DNA of 64,000 nucleotides from Sistotremastrum niveocremeum HHB9708 (GCA_001630475.1 KV419404.1:168225-232224); one strand, 5' to 3'; counted from the stretch's first letter, positions 1-13,197 are shown. The notes: generated by a model not told the origin, from the letters alone. Program-made: numbers and translations.

Positions 1-753
1 GACTTGCGGTTGCTGTCAGGCGATTAGATCAAGTTGTTCAGCTTGCGGCCCAGCGGAATTTGAGGTTCGAGAAAAGGATCCAAGAGTTGGAGGTGAGTTG
101 TTCTCTCAACTGATGATGTAGAGCTGAGGTGCTAACCGAAGCTTTGTACAGAATAGAATTGCGTTAGGATTGCAGAATGCTCGGTCACAAACGTTAGATA
201 TGCAGGACTCAAAGAAACGACTTGAGGTTTGTGGCCACTCTTCTGATTTCGATGACACCGTTGACGGATTCGTTCTTGTAGGAAGCCGAGAAGGCTCTCG
301 ATCTCAGCTTCGATACATGGATACCTCTGATACGACAGAACATAGGAACCTCCGAGAAACACATTGGCGAATTGGAAGAAGTCCTACCCCAGAAACTGCA
401 GAGTATAGAGGGTATTCACGAGCTGTATAAGTCTGGCCGAAGGAGGGTATGTCATCTCATCAATGGCCCATGATCCAACGCTCATTTTATCCGCTCATGG
501 TTAGGCACAAATTCTGGAGACTGAATTGAGCTGGTTGACGATGAGCTGGTTTGAACAAGTGCGACGAACAGCTTTGCTCCAGGAATCGCCACGAAGCAAA
601 CGCTGGCAACGAAATGTCCGTATTTTGACATATCTTTTTATTCTCATTGGGTCTACCTACACCAGTATGAACATGGGCGATTATACCATTTCCCAGATTT
701 CTCGATGGTGGCCGGGCGATAGTAGCAATTCAACAGAACCGACACAGCATTAG
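1..753 (+). CDS. 3' end of a tail-anchored coiled-coil protein (partial)
   Basis: The gene enters from the left edge of the window, so its start is missing. At least four exons can be read: about 3-92, 165-224, 282-448 and 505-753, joined by short GT-AG introns. The joined peptide is rich in charged and leucine residues (for example RNLRFEKRIQELE), which suggests a coiled coil. It closes with a hydrophobic stretch, ILTYLFILIGSTY, about 35 residues before the stop. That is the layout of a C-terminal membrane anchor with a short lumenal tail. I do not recognise the family. A Golgi, ER or nuclear-envelope tethering role is possible but is only an inference from the coiled coil and the single C-terminal membrane segment. 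Confidence 0.6.
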
Positions 754-816
754 CTTTTTAAGTATATTCATGCATTACAAGATGTATCATTAGTGTCATT
801 GGAATATGTACAATAA

Positions 817-1765
817 TTATGTCGTATGTTTGCCATCGTCCTGAAGTGGTTTTCGAGCCCAGAACATATAGTTACATTCCATGGATCCAGGGGTGGTTTT
901 TGGAAGTAATGCCCATGCACCTTTCCAAGGGAGATACGCAATTCCCTGGATCTCCGCTTCCGTGCGTGGCGGAGTACCATGGTATGATCGAGATAACCAG
1001 CCTAAATCTTCTTGGAAGAGTTCAAGTAGTTCAGAGGGATTGATGAATTTGGAATAAGTATGGGTGCCAGGGGTTACAAGACGAAGGGCCCGCTCCGCCA
1101 TGAAGATGGTCAGGAAATAGGACAGAGGCGTGCGTGCAATAGTGGACATGAAGAGGTGACCGCCGGGCTGCTACAGAGTGAGATAGATATTTCATAGATA
1201 AGAGGTAATATTCACCTTAACCAAATGAGCGAGTGATCGTAGGAAATTGGCCGGATTGTCCACATGTTCAATGACTTCCATAGAGCAAACGATATCAAAC
1301 TGCCGACCTGCCTTGACGAGATCCTCTGCAGGCATGTGTCTATATTCGAGACCATTTAGCCAGTGATCAGAAGAGGCATGCAATGATGCGATGTTGATGT
1401 TTGACAGTGATGCGTCGACCCCTAGCGTTCGTGCGCCCAGTCTCGCCAGACTCTGCAACCAAGGATCGGTCAAGATGTTTAGAATAGCAGGGATAGCCAC
1501 ACACTTCAGATAATAGCCCTCCCCCGCATCCTACGTCCAACGCGTCTTTGCCTTCCAGTATCCCACCGTTGCGTACGTTCTCTGCATCCTCCTCGTGCGA
1601 AATTTCGAGCAGCTTATCACGAATAAATTGCATTCGAACTGGGTTCATCTTATGCAGTAGACCAAACTCTCCCTGCTCGTCCCACCATGAAGCAGAAAGG
1701 CGCGAAAAATGAGCGATTTCGTCAGGATTGATCGAGGATGTATGGTTCATGCGTGCTATAGCCAT
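817..1765 (-). CDS. COQ3: Ubiquinone biosynthesis O-methyltransferase Coq3
   Basis: SAM-dependent methyltransferase that performs the O-methylation steps of ubiquinone synthesis at the mitochondrial inner membrane. Three exons are clear: 1765-1505, 1452-1216 and 1170-817, giving about 283 aa, close to UbiG/Coq3 length. The N-terminal part has the family start INPDEIAHFSRLSASWWDE. SAM motif I is DVGCGGGLLSE, followed by the acidic VDAS strand end, then FDIVCSMEVIEHV and PGGHLFMSTIART, all diagnostic of UbiG/Coq3. The C-terminal part matches the family (GTHTYSKFINPSEL). The start at 1765 is the first in-frame ATG, but the frame stays open about 25 codons upstream with an Arg-rich, acid-free sequence lacking an ATG, so the mitochondrial presequence may begin in an unseen exon. 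Divergent from the MATE gene. Confidence 0.93.
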
Positions 1766-2224
1766 AGCAGGACTGCATCGCCCCCGAACGCTCCTGGTGG
1801 TCCCGAGCGCTATTCGAGTGACTGTTCTGCACCGAGTGAGTCATTTTCCTGAGAATTGAACTGAACGTGTGGCACCTCATCTTCAGAGACAGCGGGCGGC
1901 TATCGGTCAGCGTCGAGTCAGCCGAATCGGCACGGGCGTTCCGGGCAAGATATTCTGCTCAAGATATTAACCCACACGGTTCACTCCTCCCTCCATCTCC
2001 CCTCCCCTTCCTCTCACAAAATCCGGTTCAGTCCAGGAATTTCTTTGACTTTATTGTCGCTTCATTTCTACATCTAATAGATCTCTCGTCTTTTACTTCT
2101 GCTATCTCATTCCATCGACTTCAGCTCATCTATAGAGCTCTTATCAAGAACTGCTAATCGCTTTAATCAATCTACGACCTTAGACGACGACCAATCATCT
2201 TATCGCTCACGCCCAGTAATACCC
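1766..2224. promoter_or_regulatory. Divergent intergenic region, COQ3 / MATE
   Basis: About 460 bp separate the two start codons. The MATE side is strongly CT-rich (roughly 1985-2125), as is common upstream of highly spliced basidiomycete genes. The COQ3 side (1766-1840) is open in the COQ3 frame and could be presequence coding. No TATA box stands out. Confidence 0.4.
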
Positions 2225-4291
2225 ATGGCTGAAGTACCGAACCAACATGTTCTGGTCGCTGCACCAGCTGCAGAAACGACACCTCTCCTACCTCCGAGCA
2301 CTGACTCGGACGAACTACGAAAAGTGGACCACCTTGCAGAAGAAAACAGATACAAAGTCGTTCCTGAGATGAAGATTCTTACTATTTATACCCTCCCCAT
2401 TGTTGGGTAAGCCCAATTCCCATGTGATCTGTGTATGTTTTTGAGCAAGGGATTTAGGACGTCTGTTCTTGAATATGGCCTTGTCTTGACTTCAGTCATT
2501 GCACTGGGTCATCTGTCGACCACTGCTCTTGCTGGATCGTCTCTGGGCTCTATGACTGCAGCTGTCACTGGATACAGTATCGTCCAGGGCAAGTCATTCC
2601 CCTTCTGTGACCCTTACTAGCCCTGACGCTGTCTTTAGGTCTTTGTTCAGCTTTAGATACAGTATTACCTAGCGCATGGACTTCCGACCGTCCTGATCAT
2701 GTTGGTTTGTGGACGCAGAGGATGGGTGTGCTCATGGCCATTATATGCTTTGTATGTCCTTGCTCGAACAGTGATTCAACGCACTCTGATTACCTTCAAG
2801 CCCATCTTGGCATTATGGTTATCTGCCGAGCCCATATTTATGGCATTAAAACAAGACCCAGAGGTGGCCTACCTTGCTGCTCAATACCTGAGATGGGTCT
2901 CCTGGGGCTTGCCAGCATACTGTTTTAATTCAGTAGCTCGGTATGTTGTTTTTTCGTTATTTGTGGATACTTTTCTGATATAAACGTATCATAGTCGCTA
3001 TTTCCAAGCTCAAGGTACCTTGTCAAATTTCTCAGTTTCGCAATGATTTTTGAGACTTTTGTCAGGTCTCTTCAGCGTCCCCACGAGGATTGTGCTGATT
3101 ACGGCTCCCGTGAACGTGCTCCTCGTTTATCTTTTGGTCTGGGGACCTGATCCGATCCGTCTGGGTTTCATCGGCGCTCCTATCTCCACAGCTCTCAGTG
3201 TAACGCTTTCGGCTATTCTTTCCGCTATTGCTATCTATAGAGGGCCTCGCGCTTCGTGGCATCCTGTCACTGGAGCAAGCTTCCGGAATCTAGGTCTTCT
3301 TCTTAGACTCGGCATGTCCGGTATTGGTATGTTTGCGGCGAACCCGGACAGAACCACTTATCGATATAGAACAGGTCAAACCGCGTCGGAATGGTGGTGT
3401 TGGGAATTAACTTCTCGTAAGTTTCATTATATATTCATCGAACTAGATGTCGTCCTAACAATTGTTGTAGTCGCTGCTAGTCGGTGAGGAAACTGAAACG
3501 AAACCAATTAGTATTTTTAACCGTGTCTACAGCATTAGCCCTACTGCCTTGGCTGCTCAGTCCGTCCTGTTGTCCACTGATGCAGTGACCTTCCAAATTC
3601 CCTTCTCGTTGAGCATTGCAGCCGCTGTTCGGTCAGTCGCTTCCTCCCAATTCTTGCCTAAGAATACTTACACTATCTTATAGCATCGGCAATTTGTTGG
3701 GCTTGGGTGAAGACCGACAGGCTAAAACATCGTTCAAGAGCGTTTTGGTCCTCACCATGATCGTTGCGGCTTTCTGGAGGTTTGTCGTACCGCCCAAAAA
3801 TACGAGGCAGAATATTGACCGTCCATCAGTGTTACTTTCGTTATTGGCAGACACCACTGGGGCAGGATATTCAATAACGACCCAGAAGTGCTCGCCTACG
3901 TCTCTCAAATCCTTCCAATCATGGCCGGTTTCTATGCTTTCGACTGCATAAGTGCAGTATCGGGTGGTGTCCTGAGAGCTCAAGGGAAACAACATCTTTC
4001 CGCCTTCTTGAATATCTTGTTCGTATACTCAATCCGTCACTCGGTTCTCTTTCCTGACCCGTATATATTTGCAGTGGCTACTATGTAATGGGCATTCCAT
4101 TCGGTCTCTACATGGCTTTCAAACGCGACATGGGTCTTGTGGGCCTATGGTTCGGACTGTGCACTGCAGTCGTATCTTGTGCCACGATCAGCTTCGCGAT
4201 CTGTCTTTCGACTGATTGGAAGCTCGAGGTGCAGAGAGCTGGTGATCGATTGAAGGAGGATGGCGAGCCCAGCGTTCCTATACACGCTTGA
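2225..4291 (+). CDS. MATE family efflux transporter
   Basis: Multidrug and toxic compound extrusion transporter, a cation-coupled exporter of organic compounds with 12 expected membrane helices. The start MAEVPNQHVLVA is followed by a short soluble tail with a TTPLLPPS segment, typical of fungal MATE and other vacuole-sorted transporters. Many short exons carry the family pattern: ILTIYTLPIVG, ALGHLSTTALAGSSLGSMT, PSAWTSDRPDHVGLWTQR (the family has an A-x-GA/SQA-like motif in this place), YLRWVSWGLPAYCFNSVARY, and LGPTALAAQSVLLS near the middle. The second half has RIGNLLGLG and FYAFDCISAVSGGVLRAQG, both strong MATE signatures. The last exons read YYVMGIPFGLYMAFK and GLVGLWFGLCTA. It resembles yeast Erc1 and human MATE1 at family level; the substrate is unknown. 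Confidence 0.9.
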
Positions 4292-4626
4292 TGTTCCAGA
4301 TTCTCTTATGTCTCAATGTGGGAATACTTAGTAATCAAAGTATCCATGTTTTCATTGGATAATAATCAAATCGAGCGATTGGACGGCCAATGCATTTGCG
4401 AACTATCACGCCAAGCTACCTTTCCGTGCCCTTACTAGCACATGAGCATTAAGACGGTCGTTGTTGGGTACTGTAACTGTGTAACACCCCCCTCACCAAA
4501 GTGACCAAACTGATCAATCAGGGTACTAGTATTCGTCGGCTATGCGTGCCGTTACGCCCGTCCTGAACTTGGTTAACCAGTTGAGCTAAAACTGAACGCT
4601 CATATCTCCTCAGGTTTAGGGAAGCT
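4292..4626. other. Intergenic, MATE to TRAPPC12
   Basis: About 335 bp with no open frame worth calling. It holds the 3' end of the MATE gene and the promoter of the next gene. An A-box-like 12-mer on the minus strand near 4577-4588 was considered and rejected as a tRNA. Confidence 0.5.
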
Positions 4627-6543
4627 ATGACTAGTGGAGTCGACGATCCGCTTCAACGTGTTCCCTCTCCGGCGAAATCGACGAGTCCAAGCGCTCTAGG
4701 GGCTTTACAAGGCGTCGCGTCCGACAGTTCGCTCAACCGCGCCTTCGTTACAAGTCCTAAGGACACTGGCAACTTCAATATCTCAAACTATAGGTCACCG
4801 GACGCCATCCCTGGTCCAGATCCTTTCCAACTTGATGATGAGGATGACGACGAGGTCTCATCTGACGTTCAAGGCGAGGAAGAGACGGGTGTTGAATCAC
4901 CTGAAGTCGATCGTGTTGACTCTGCGTCTCCTCGAGTTGAGATCAGTTTGAACCCGTCAAACGACAATCCACCAGCAGTATCATCACCGAAGAAGCCTTT
5001 CTTAAACCTCCCTCCCGCACCCATCTCCCAGCTCAATCTTCACAGCGTTCTGACGCCGCCTGAGCAAGATCACAACACAATACCCCTCTATGTACCCGCG
5101 CTAGTGAAGCCCAGTCTTTTCTTGCCGATACCAGCCGTATGGAATGATATTTGTCGTCTATATATATTGTGACAACATGGCCCAGACAGATCCTCTCTCA
5201 ACCCTGCTGACGAAATATATCTCCGATCCTTCTCGACGCCCTCCGCGAGACTTGAACGGAGATTGGCAGAACAGTGACTTTCATTCACTAGTTGTACGTT
5301 GTCGTACCGTCGTTTGCTGCTTCTAAACTTGACTTCATTTGCAGATGACGAACAGTTGGAGAGCACTAGCTGAGATGGCTCGCGATAAAATAATTTCTGC
5401 CGACCCAACAGACCTTAACCTCATTCTCGGTGTTAGTAAGCAGTCTATCAAAGTCTGTGTGAATATACTGAGAATTGGCGTAGCTCTGGTATCTGCGTCT
5501 CAGCTGTCTGGCTCGACTACGACTCTTCAACCAGACGTCCGCTGAATGCAACAATCTCTTCGCCGTCCTCAACGCTGTCGAGCCTCCTACCTCTCGAAAG
5601 CACTTGTTTGATAATGTCCTCGCGTTCGAATTGGAGGTTATATATGCTCGTTTGAGATATTGGGCCGGAGACGTCTACGGCTATCTCGATGCTCTCACTG
5701 GTTTGCTTCGCAAGTGCAAACAAAAGGCTACGGGTACCACTGACGAATCTATCAGCAGCATGTGGAAAGAACGTGCTGCCAGAGTCTGCCTCATCATTGC
5801 GTCCCAGCTCTTAGACATGAAGGTTAGACCGATCTGCGCCCTCAAAATTGAGGTCCGGAGTTCTGACATTGTGTAGGATTACTCGGCGGCTACGAACATG
5901 CTTGAACCTCTGTGTGTGGATAATTCACCAGAATTACGCTCTGCCGTAGCATGCATTTATCTTCAGGCTGGTCAGCTTGACATGGCGACTCAGCATTTTG
6001 ATGCAGTAGAAGCCGATCCCAGAGCTCAACAGGGACTCAGAGAAATGAATGCGGGGATGCTAGCCTCTGCAACAGGAGATTGGGATGAAGCAGTCAAGAT
6101 CTTCAGCTCGGCGGTGCAGAAAGATCCCGATAATGGGGTGGTAAAAATATTCATTCTGCGAAACGAAGATTGCGAACTGACTTTACTCATCATAGGCGGT
6201 TAATAATCTCGCAGTGGCTTTATTGAACACAGGGCAGCTTCAAAAGGTCCGATTTTCTAGTGCATACTTTAGGATCTTCGCTGATGAGACAAGTAGGGAG
6301 TTGAAGTCCTTGAACGCGCGCTCAAGGCATCACCCAGTGCTGTGGTTTCTGCAGAGCCTTTCCTTCTCAACCTTGGTATGCGCTTTATCTCTCAAAGGTG
6401 CTACCACTGAGCTTTTAATCTAAATAGCGACCTTATACGAGTTGCGCTCAGTAACCGCCCTCGACAAGAAGTTGTCACTACTGATTGAAACAGCCAAGTG
6501 GAGTGGAGATGGCCTCAGGACGAGTGTCCTTAAACTGGGTTGA
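4627..6543 (+). CDS. TRAPP complex subunit 12 homologue (TPR protein)
   Basis: Likely homologue of TRAPPC12 (TTC15), a TPR subunit of the metazoan/filamentous-fungal TRAPPIII tether that acts in ER-Golgi traffic and autophagy. The N-terminal exon is disordered and acidic (FQLDDEDDDEVSSD), with Ser/Pro-rich parts. The family core starts at PLSTLLTKYISDPSRRPPRD, continues with NSWRALAEMARDKI and LIASQLLDMK-type helices, and the TPR units are readable: YSAATNMLEPLC, SAVACIYLQAGQLDMATQHF, NAGMLASATGDWDEAVKIF and VNNLAVALLNTGQL. The final exon ends LYELRSVTALDKK then ...VLKLG and a stop at 6541-6543, just as TRAPPC12 ends with a short helix after the last TPR. About 8 exons. Confidence 0.85.
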
Positions 6544-7023
6544 ACAAATTTGTGTTTCTGCATCTCTGTGATCTTCTGTTTCTCTGACTTGTTGACATGA
6601 ATAATCGACGTCCGGACGCTCACTCCGTTGAGGTAAATAATTCTTCATTGCCATTGTGGTTGATGAGGGCTACAACGAGTTATTTATTAAATTTATTCCG
6701 AGTTTTCATGTGTAGTATGGAATCGTTCTGGCCGAGGTGTGGACTTCAGATAACCGGAAAAGATATTCGAAGACTTGGTCGAAGAAGTGCAGAAGGGCTG
6801 ACGAAAGGCTGACTAAGCAAGAGTGCACGGGCCCCAAACCTTATTTCAGTCATCCACAACTCCGATAGGCCTTCCTTCTACCATCACCAAGGAAGGCTTT
6901 TCGTCGAAGACTCCACCTCTGCGCTGGACAGACAAGAGCGTCTTTAAAAGTAAGTAGCTCTGCTGTGGTCTTCAGTGGCCGTGATTGATTCGCCATCGCT
7001 AGGAAAAAAAGAGGTTTGAAGAC
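6544..7023. promoter_or_regulatory. Upstream region of the ubiquitin-S27a gene
   Basis: About 480 bp. Short open frames here have no coding character. It holds the TRAPPC12 3' end and the promoter and 5' leader of the ubiquitin fusion gene. I see no clear TATA box or other motif I can name. Confidence 0.4.
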
Positions 7024-7759
<736 letters not shown>

Positions 7760-8031
7760 AGGACCCATCTTTCGTTGTCGTAGTCCTTCGTAGTATGGTC
7801 TTCATGTTATGTCAATCTATGTCGCTTTGAGATATATGCCTTTTCAACCCTTTGTGGTTTGACGGCCGTGTCGACTTTGTGATTCTCTTCGAAACATTCT
7901 CAAGAAATACGTCCGCAGCTAGTACTGCTGCATGAAGGTTTTGGATTCGTGCCAAGTTTGGAAACAAAATCGAATTGTTGTCCGCCTGGGCATCTGCGCT
8001 CCTAGTTCCGAGTCCGACTGCGACTATTACC

Positions 8032-9695
8032 ATGGATCAAGTAGGTTTACGAAACCTCCGTTAAAGCCTGGACTCACAAGAGCCTAACAAGCCACACAGG
8101 ATGCCTTTAGACGTCTCTTAGCGTCAGAGAAAGGCAAAGAGAAACCCGGTTCGTCTTCAGGCTCATGGGCCCCGGCTCAAGGCTGGGGATCGTCAAAGCC
8201 GTACGCTCGCTCTTCAGACTCAATTACCAGATATCTTACCACTCTCGCAGAGCACCTACAAAATCGAATGAGCCCGCCTTCAAACCTCGGAAGGTGAAGA
8301 AAGGGTCAGAATCACTTTATCGAGATCGAGCCACCGAAAGGCGGACGGGCAAGGATAATGACTTCAGCAAGGTATCTCTATTGAGATTCTTCATCACGAA
8401 TATGTTATTCACTGGTACGACAAGGTCGAGTCTGTGCTAGAGGATTTCAAGACACAGACTGCTGGGGAGGATGCGAATGCTGTCAGTTCCCTCTTGTGAG
8501 GCTGTTCGAATTGCTGACGAACTCAAAGGTGGAAGAAAAAAGGAGATACTTGGGTGGAGATGGTGAACACTCCGTGCTTGTGAAAGGTGGATGAATCACA
8601 AGCATCATCTATATGTTATACTCAGCTATGTCCAGGCCTCGACTTCGCTCTGCTCGAGCAGCAAAGAGCACGCCTCGCCGAATCACAGACAGCACAGGAC
8701 GACGAATCCCTCGAACAAGCCTTCAAAGAGTCCGCAAGCACCTCTTCCGCAGCTGGCAATGCTGGGAGAAAGCGTACACGTGAAGAAATAATCCAGGAAC
8801 TGAAGAATAAGAGACTGAAAGGCAACGCTGATGCTCCGGAGGCGAAACCTGTGACGACAGAGGATCCATTGGAAGAGGCAAAGAAGTTGGGGAAGTTTAG
8901 GCCCATTGGTGCCCCGGTGCCTTCAAAATCTGGAAAAGAGAAGAAAGTGCCGAAGAAGAAGAAGAAACTCGAGTCGCAGGCAAAGGTTGCTCAAGAGGTG
9001 AAATCTACCCAATCACCTGCGGCCTCTGCTCCTAAGCAAGAAGCCACGGTCGACAGTCCTGTATCCGGGAGCGGGATAGAACCGCGGGCAAAAGCCAGCA
9101 CTCCTACTTTGGCGGATGAAATGGAAGTTGATATCTTCGCCGATGCAGGGGAGTACGAAGGCATCGATTTCGGTGAGGAGGAAGAAGAAACTGCTTTTCC
9201 TTCTGGCGACGTTCGAACCGCGGAAGAAGCTAGTCTACCTGCTCAAGGATGGTTCGTCGAACCTGATGACCCCCCGGTAAAGGAAAGACTAGAATCGCGG
9301 CCTGAAGTTGATGCTTTGTTATCCACCGCTCGCAAGATTCTGGACCCACAGAGTGTCAATGGTCCTACAACTGAGCCCCCTGCATTATCCCGCGAACCTT
9401 CCCCCGAGATACCTCAACGCCTCGCTCCTTTGGCATCCTCTTCTATACCATCAATTAGAGACATTATCGATGCCGACAAGGAGCTGGAAGCACAAGAACA
9501 GAGGAAAGCGCGAAGAGAAAAGAAGAAAGCTGGAGGGTCTGGTGGCAGAGGAGAGAAAAAGAAACTGACAGACGAGGCAAAACTGGATCGAGACTACAAA
9601 AAGTGAGTCACCGCAAACTTCAGAGGTGTTGAACGATATTAAATCGTAATTTCAGGCTGCAATCTTATGAAAGTAAGAAAGCTGGGAAGTCATGA
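8032..9695 (+). CDS. RED/IK-like spliceosome factor (Smu2 family)
   Basis: Homologue of human RED (IK) and worm SMU-2, a B-complex spliceosome protein that pairs with SMU1. The first exon encodes only MDQ (8032-8040); exon 2 begins at 8101 with DAFRRLLASEKGKEK. The RED_N hallmarks are PAFKPRKVKK, YRDRATERRTG and the signature GGDGEHSVLVKGLDFALLEQ, split by an intron inside KG-LDF. After this comes a low-complexity acidic/lysine region with KRTREEIIQELKNKRLKG, as in RED, then SIRDIIDADKELEAQEQRKAR. The stop is reached after a final intron at 9602, in the peptide KLQSYESKKAGKS, ending 9693-9695. The RE/RD dipeptide repeats of animal RED are reduced. An AATAAA-like signal lies about 55 bp downstream. 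Confidence 0.88.
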
Positions 9696-9912
9696 CCTCT
9701 AGCAATGTGCTCTTCTGTTCCTAGGAGCACGTTCTTAGGATTGGTTATTTAATAAATTATGTCTCTTCTGGATGCACACGTCCGTAAATTGATAACGTTG
9801 AGCCAACGCGCAAATGATTGAGATATTATTTCGGATTCGGGATTCATGGAGAGCGATACGGGCGCTTCATGCTCAGCCTCGAGCTGAAAGCCACCAAAAT
9901 ATCCTACACTTC

Positions 9913-12900
9913 ATGGCATTTCCGATCCCCTCTCATCTTCCAAGAGGCGGTAATGCCCAATCCAAATCCTCTCAAATAATTTCCAAGATATCCGACACCA
10001 CAGCAACATCACTGACCGCGGACCTGGCTGCGTCATGGCTGCAGGACTTGAGCAACGCAATTACCGAGACTCATGTACGAGTTCTCAGCCATTGAGAGAT
10101 TCTGCGACCTAAACAAGCTCTCCCAGCATCAAATTCACGATCGAATAGAGGAACGTCGGCCGGATTTTGACCGACAGTTCGAGGCGGCGGTGTCATTGCA
10201 GACCCGCGTACAAAATCTGAGCGACCGGATTGAAGAATTGCAAGGGACTTTATATGATACGCAGGTAAAGCTAATGGCCTGGATATTTCTACTAACTGAG
10301 CACCATTTGTCTAGACGGGCCTTATACCCAATATCACTCGTACCCTAACCGCTCAAAAAGCCTTGGCACAAGAAACTTGCGATGTCCAGGTGACATATGG
10401 CGCCCTCTCATATTTAGCGAGGTGCAAAGAGCAATATGCGAAGCTGAAAGCATTGGCTGATGCTGGGCGCATGCCCGAGGCTGTGGAGGGATGTGCGACT
10501 TTGGGCAAAGTATTGGATGATGTCCCGAATTCGCTGAAAGGTGCAAATGTGGTGACGGATATCAAGGCATGTGCACAGCTTAAGCATTCGTATTCTTTTC
10601 TAACTAGGCAATGACTCACTAGCGTCGTTTCCGAATACTCAACGACAGCGTCAACGAACAACTCAGTCAAGCTTACGCCGATTCTTTAGTATTCTCTTAT
10701 CCATCCTCGCTTCACGCTTCCTTTACCATCAATAGCCCGGTTAAAGGTGGGCATCCTGAAATGTCTAATTGCGTCCGATGAACTCAATCGCGAAATTAGT
10801 GTCTAAAACGACCAACACGCTAACCCTAGAACCCATACTTGCCTCTCTTCACCCCGCAACACTTTCCGAACATCTCACTTCCCTACGCCGAGATCTGATA
10901 ACGCGCTTTGTCGAACCCGTATGCCGTTCGCAGTCAGAAATCGCTGTAGAAGACCATAACCAACACTTCCATGTCCTCACTTTGTCACCTTCTGCAAATT
11001 CTTCTTCACCTTTGACGTCCTTGCGGACTTTGGTTTCGTTTTTGTCTCAAAACTTCTTACTTTATCTTCCACCGTCTCACGAGACCGTATTCACGACATC
11101 CTTATATGCACCATTGACTTCACTCATCCTTTCCCAACTCATACAGCCACACTTGCCGTCGAAGACAACAGAAATCCCGTCATTCCTCGAGCTAGTGGAC
11201 GACGCCGTTCGGTACGAATCCGAGCTCAAAGACCGAGGCATAGCGTCTGGAGAAGCTAATGACATAGCTCACTGGGCTGATAAAGCTGCGACCCATTACG
11301 AACAAAGACGACGAGAAACATTAATCTCCAAAGCGAAAGATATCATTCAGGCGACTGGCTTAGACGGAAAAATTAGGGTTGACGCTCCCCCAACCCCTAC
11401 AGCCCACTCCATTCCTCTCCCGGAGCCCCACTCATCCTCAGATGAGAATGCCGATAACACAGCTTGGGATTTCCAGGAAGATCCTATCACGGAGCAGGAA
11501 GCCAATATGGAGCCTGAAGCGGACGATTGGGGATTCAACGAAGAAAGTGGAGAGCCAAAGGAAGATGAGGGTCTCGAAGCTGATGCTGATGGCTGGGGCT
11601 GGGGTGACGACGAGGACGACAGCGTGGAGGCAGAAGCACCTCCGCCTCCACCACCTCAAGTGCACCCTGCTGAGCGCTCTTCCGCCCAGCCAAACACACC
11701 AATCGCTATCGCACCGAAAGCTGCGACCCGATTGGAAAAATTATCCTCCAAAGGAAAGAGCGCGTCGAGCACACCACTCCAGAGCCCTGCGCCACCTCAG
11801 TCGCCTGTACCCTCTCATCCCGTCCAAGCAGCTAAATCAAGTTCGAGTTCGATTCGACCAGAACTGAAGAAAGCGGAGAAAGTCAAGTACTCTGTCACAC
11901 ACAGAGCTACGTCAATCCTGGAACTCGTCGAGGCTGCGATTCGAGAAGGCGAGACATTGCGACGGTCGCAGGCATTTCCCGTCTCTACGTCATCTGATAA
12001 TCTCCCGGGGATGCTAATCATGCAAACTGGCCCTCTGATTCTCGATCTGTTACGAGCAATATATCCTGTTGGACACGGACAGGCAACTTCCGCTACAAAG
12101 AAGAGTATGCAATGGGCTTGTGATTGTCGATTTTTGTCTTTGGAGTCAACGAGAATTGCAAATGCTCTCGATGAGCATGCGCTGAAGACGCGAATAGAGG
12201 ACGTTGCGAATCAATTACATTTCTTGTGGGAGGTCACGTTCGACGACGTAATCGTGAGTACACTCGCTTCACGTTGGTTTTGAAACCAAGTTTTGTGTTG
12301 CCAGGTTAGAGAAGAAGAAAAGGTGGATGCGATCTTAGATAAGGCTCACGGATTCGGGGAAATCAGTAATGATAGAAGACAAGAACAAGTTCAGGAAGCA
12401 GTCGAAGAAGTCCTACGAGAAATACGATCAACAGCGTATGAATGGAAGGTACCGGTTCGTCCCGTCCGCTAGCCAGTCCGAAGCTTACCTTCTTTCCAGT
12501 CAGTTCTAGCCCGGACGGACTATTCTATAGCTACAGGAGCTGTGGTAAATGCAGCACTGACAAGGATTACGCGAGATGTCCTGGCATTACCCGACATCAC
12601 TGAGATGGAATCGGAGAGATTGGCAGAAGCAACTCGAACCCTGGAGTCACTTCAAAATCTATTTGTGGGAGCGGATGGAGAGGTACGGAGCCGGTCGTGC
12701 TATCAGTCGCGGATCGATCTAACGTATCGTGAATGCAGTCCGAGATAGGAATCTATGTGTCATCGTGGTTTAGGTTTTCCTACTTGGGCGAACTGCTGGT
12801 GAGTCCAGATATGGAGAGCATTTTGGGTTTTTGCCCCCTCGTCCTAATCTCGATCACAGGTTGCTTCGATAGCGGACATATCGTATTTATTCGAGCAGGG

Positions 12901-13027
12901 GATGCTGGTGGACTATGAGACGGACGAGCTGGTGAGATTATTGAGGGCATTGTTTTCGGAGACGCCTCTGCGAGCGAACACAATAGCCAAGTTCCAGAGG
13001 GGCCATCCTGTGATGAGGGAGTCATAG
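9913..13027 (+). CDS. ZW10/Dsl1 family vesicle-tether subunit
   Basis: Subunit of the NRZ/Dsl1 complex that captures COPI vesicles at the ER; in animals ZW10 also acts at kinetochores. Start MAFPIPSHLPRGG at 9913 is preferred over an upstream frame-sharing ATG at 9814 because protein-like composition begins there. N-terminal helices follow, for example HDRIEERRPDFDRQFEAA and SLQTRVQNLSDRIEELQGTL, then CDVQVTYGALSYLARCKEQY and MPEAVEGCATLGKVLDDVP, which are typical ZW10/Dsl1 segments. A disordered acidic insert holds three Trp-rich motifs (AWDF, DWGF, GWGW; 11462-11605) and a proline run. The C-terminal helical part includes LPGMLIMQTGPLILDLLRAI and ends LRANTIAKFQRGHPVMRES, the usual ZW10 ending. 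About 8 exons; very likely the local Dsl1. Confidence 0.85.
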
Positions 13028-13197
13028 CTGGATTTTGATTCCGCAGGCTATTATAGTGCAAGTGATGAGATGGACTTAAGCGGAGATAGTTCCTGGCGCT
13101 GACCTCGTAACCGTGGCTGTTCCTCATTCGCATGCCTCTTGGTTGTCTTGTATTCTCCTTTCTGGCTTGCACGCTATACGACTAAGACAATATTTGT

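Noticed and set aside
4577-4588. A-box-like string TAGCTCAACTGG on the minus strand, possible tRNA.
   Set aside because: It fits the A-box consensus but I find no B box at the right distance and the flanks do not pair as an acceptor stem.
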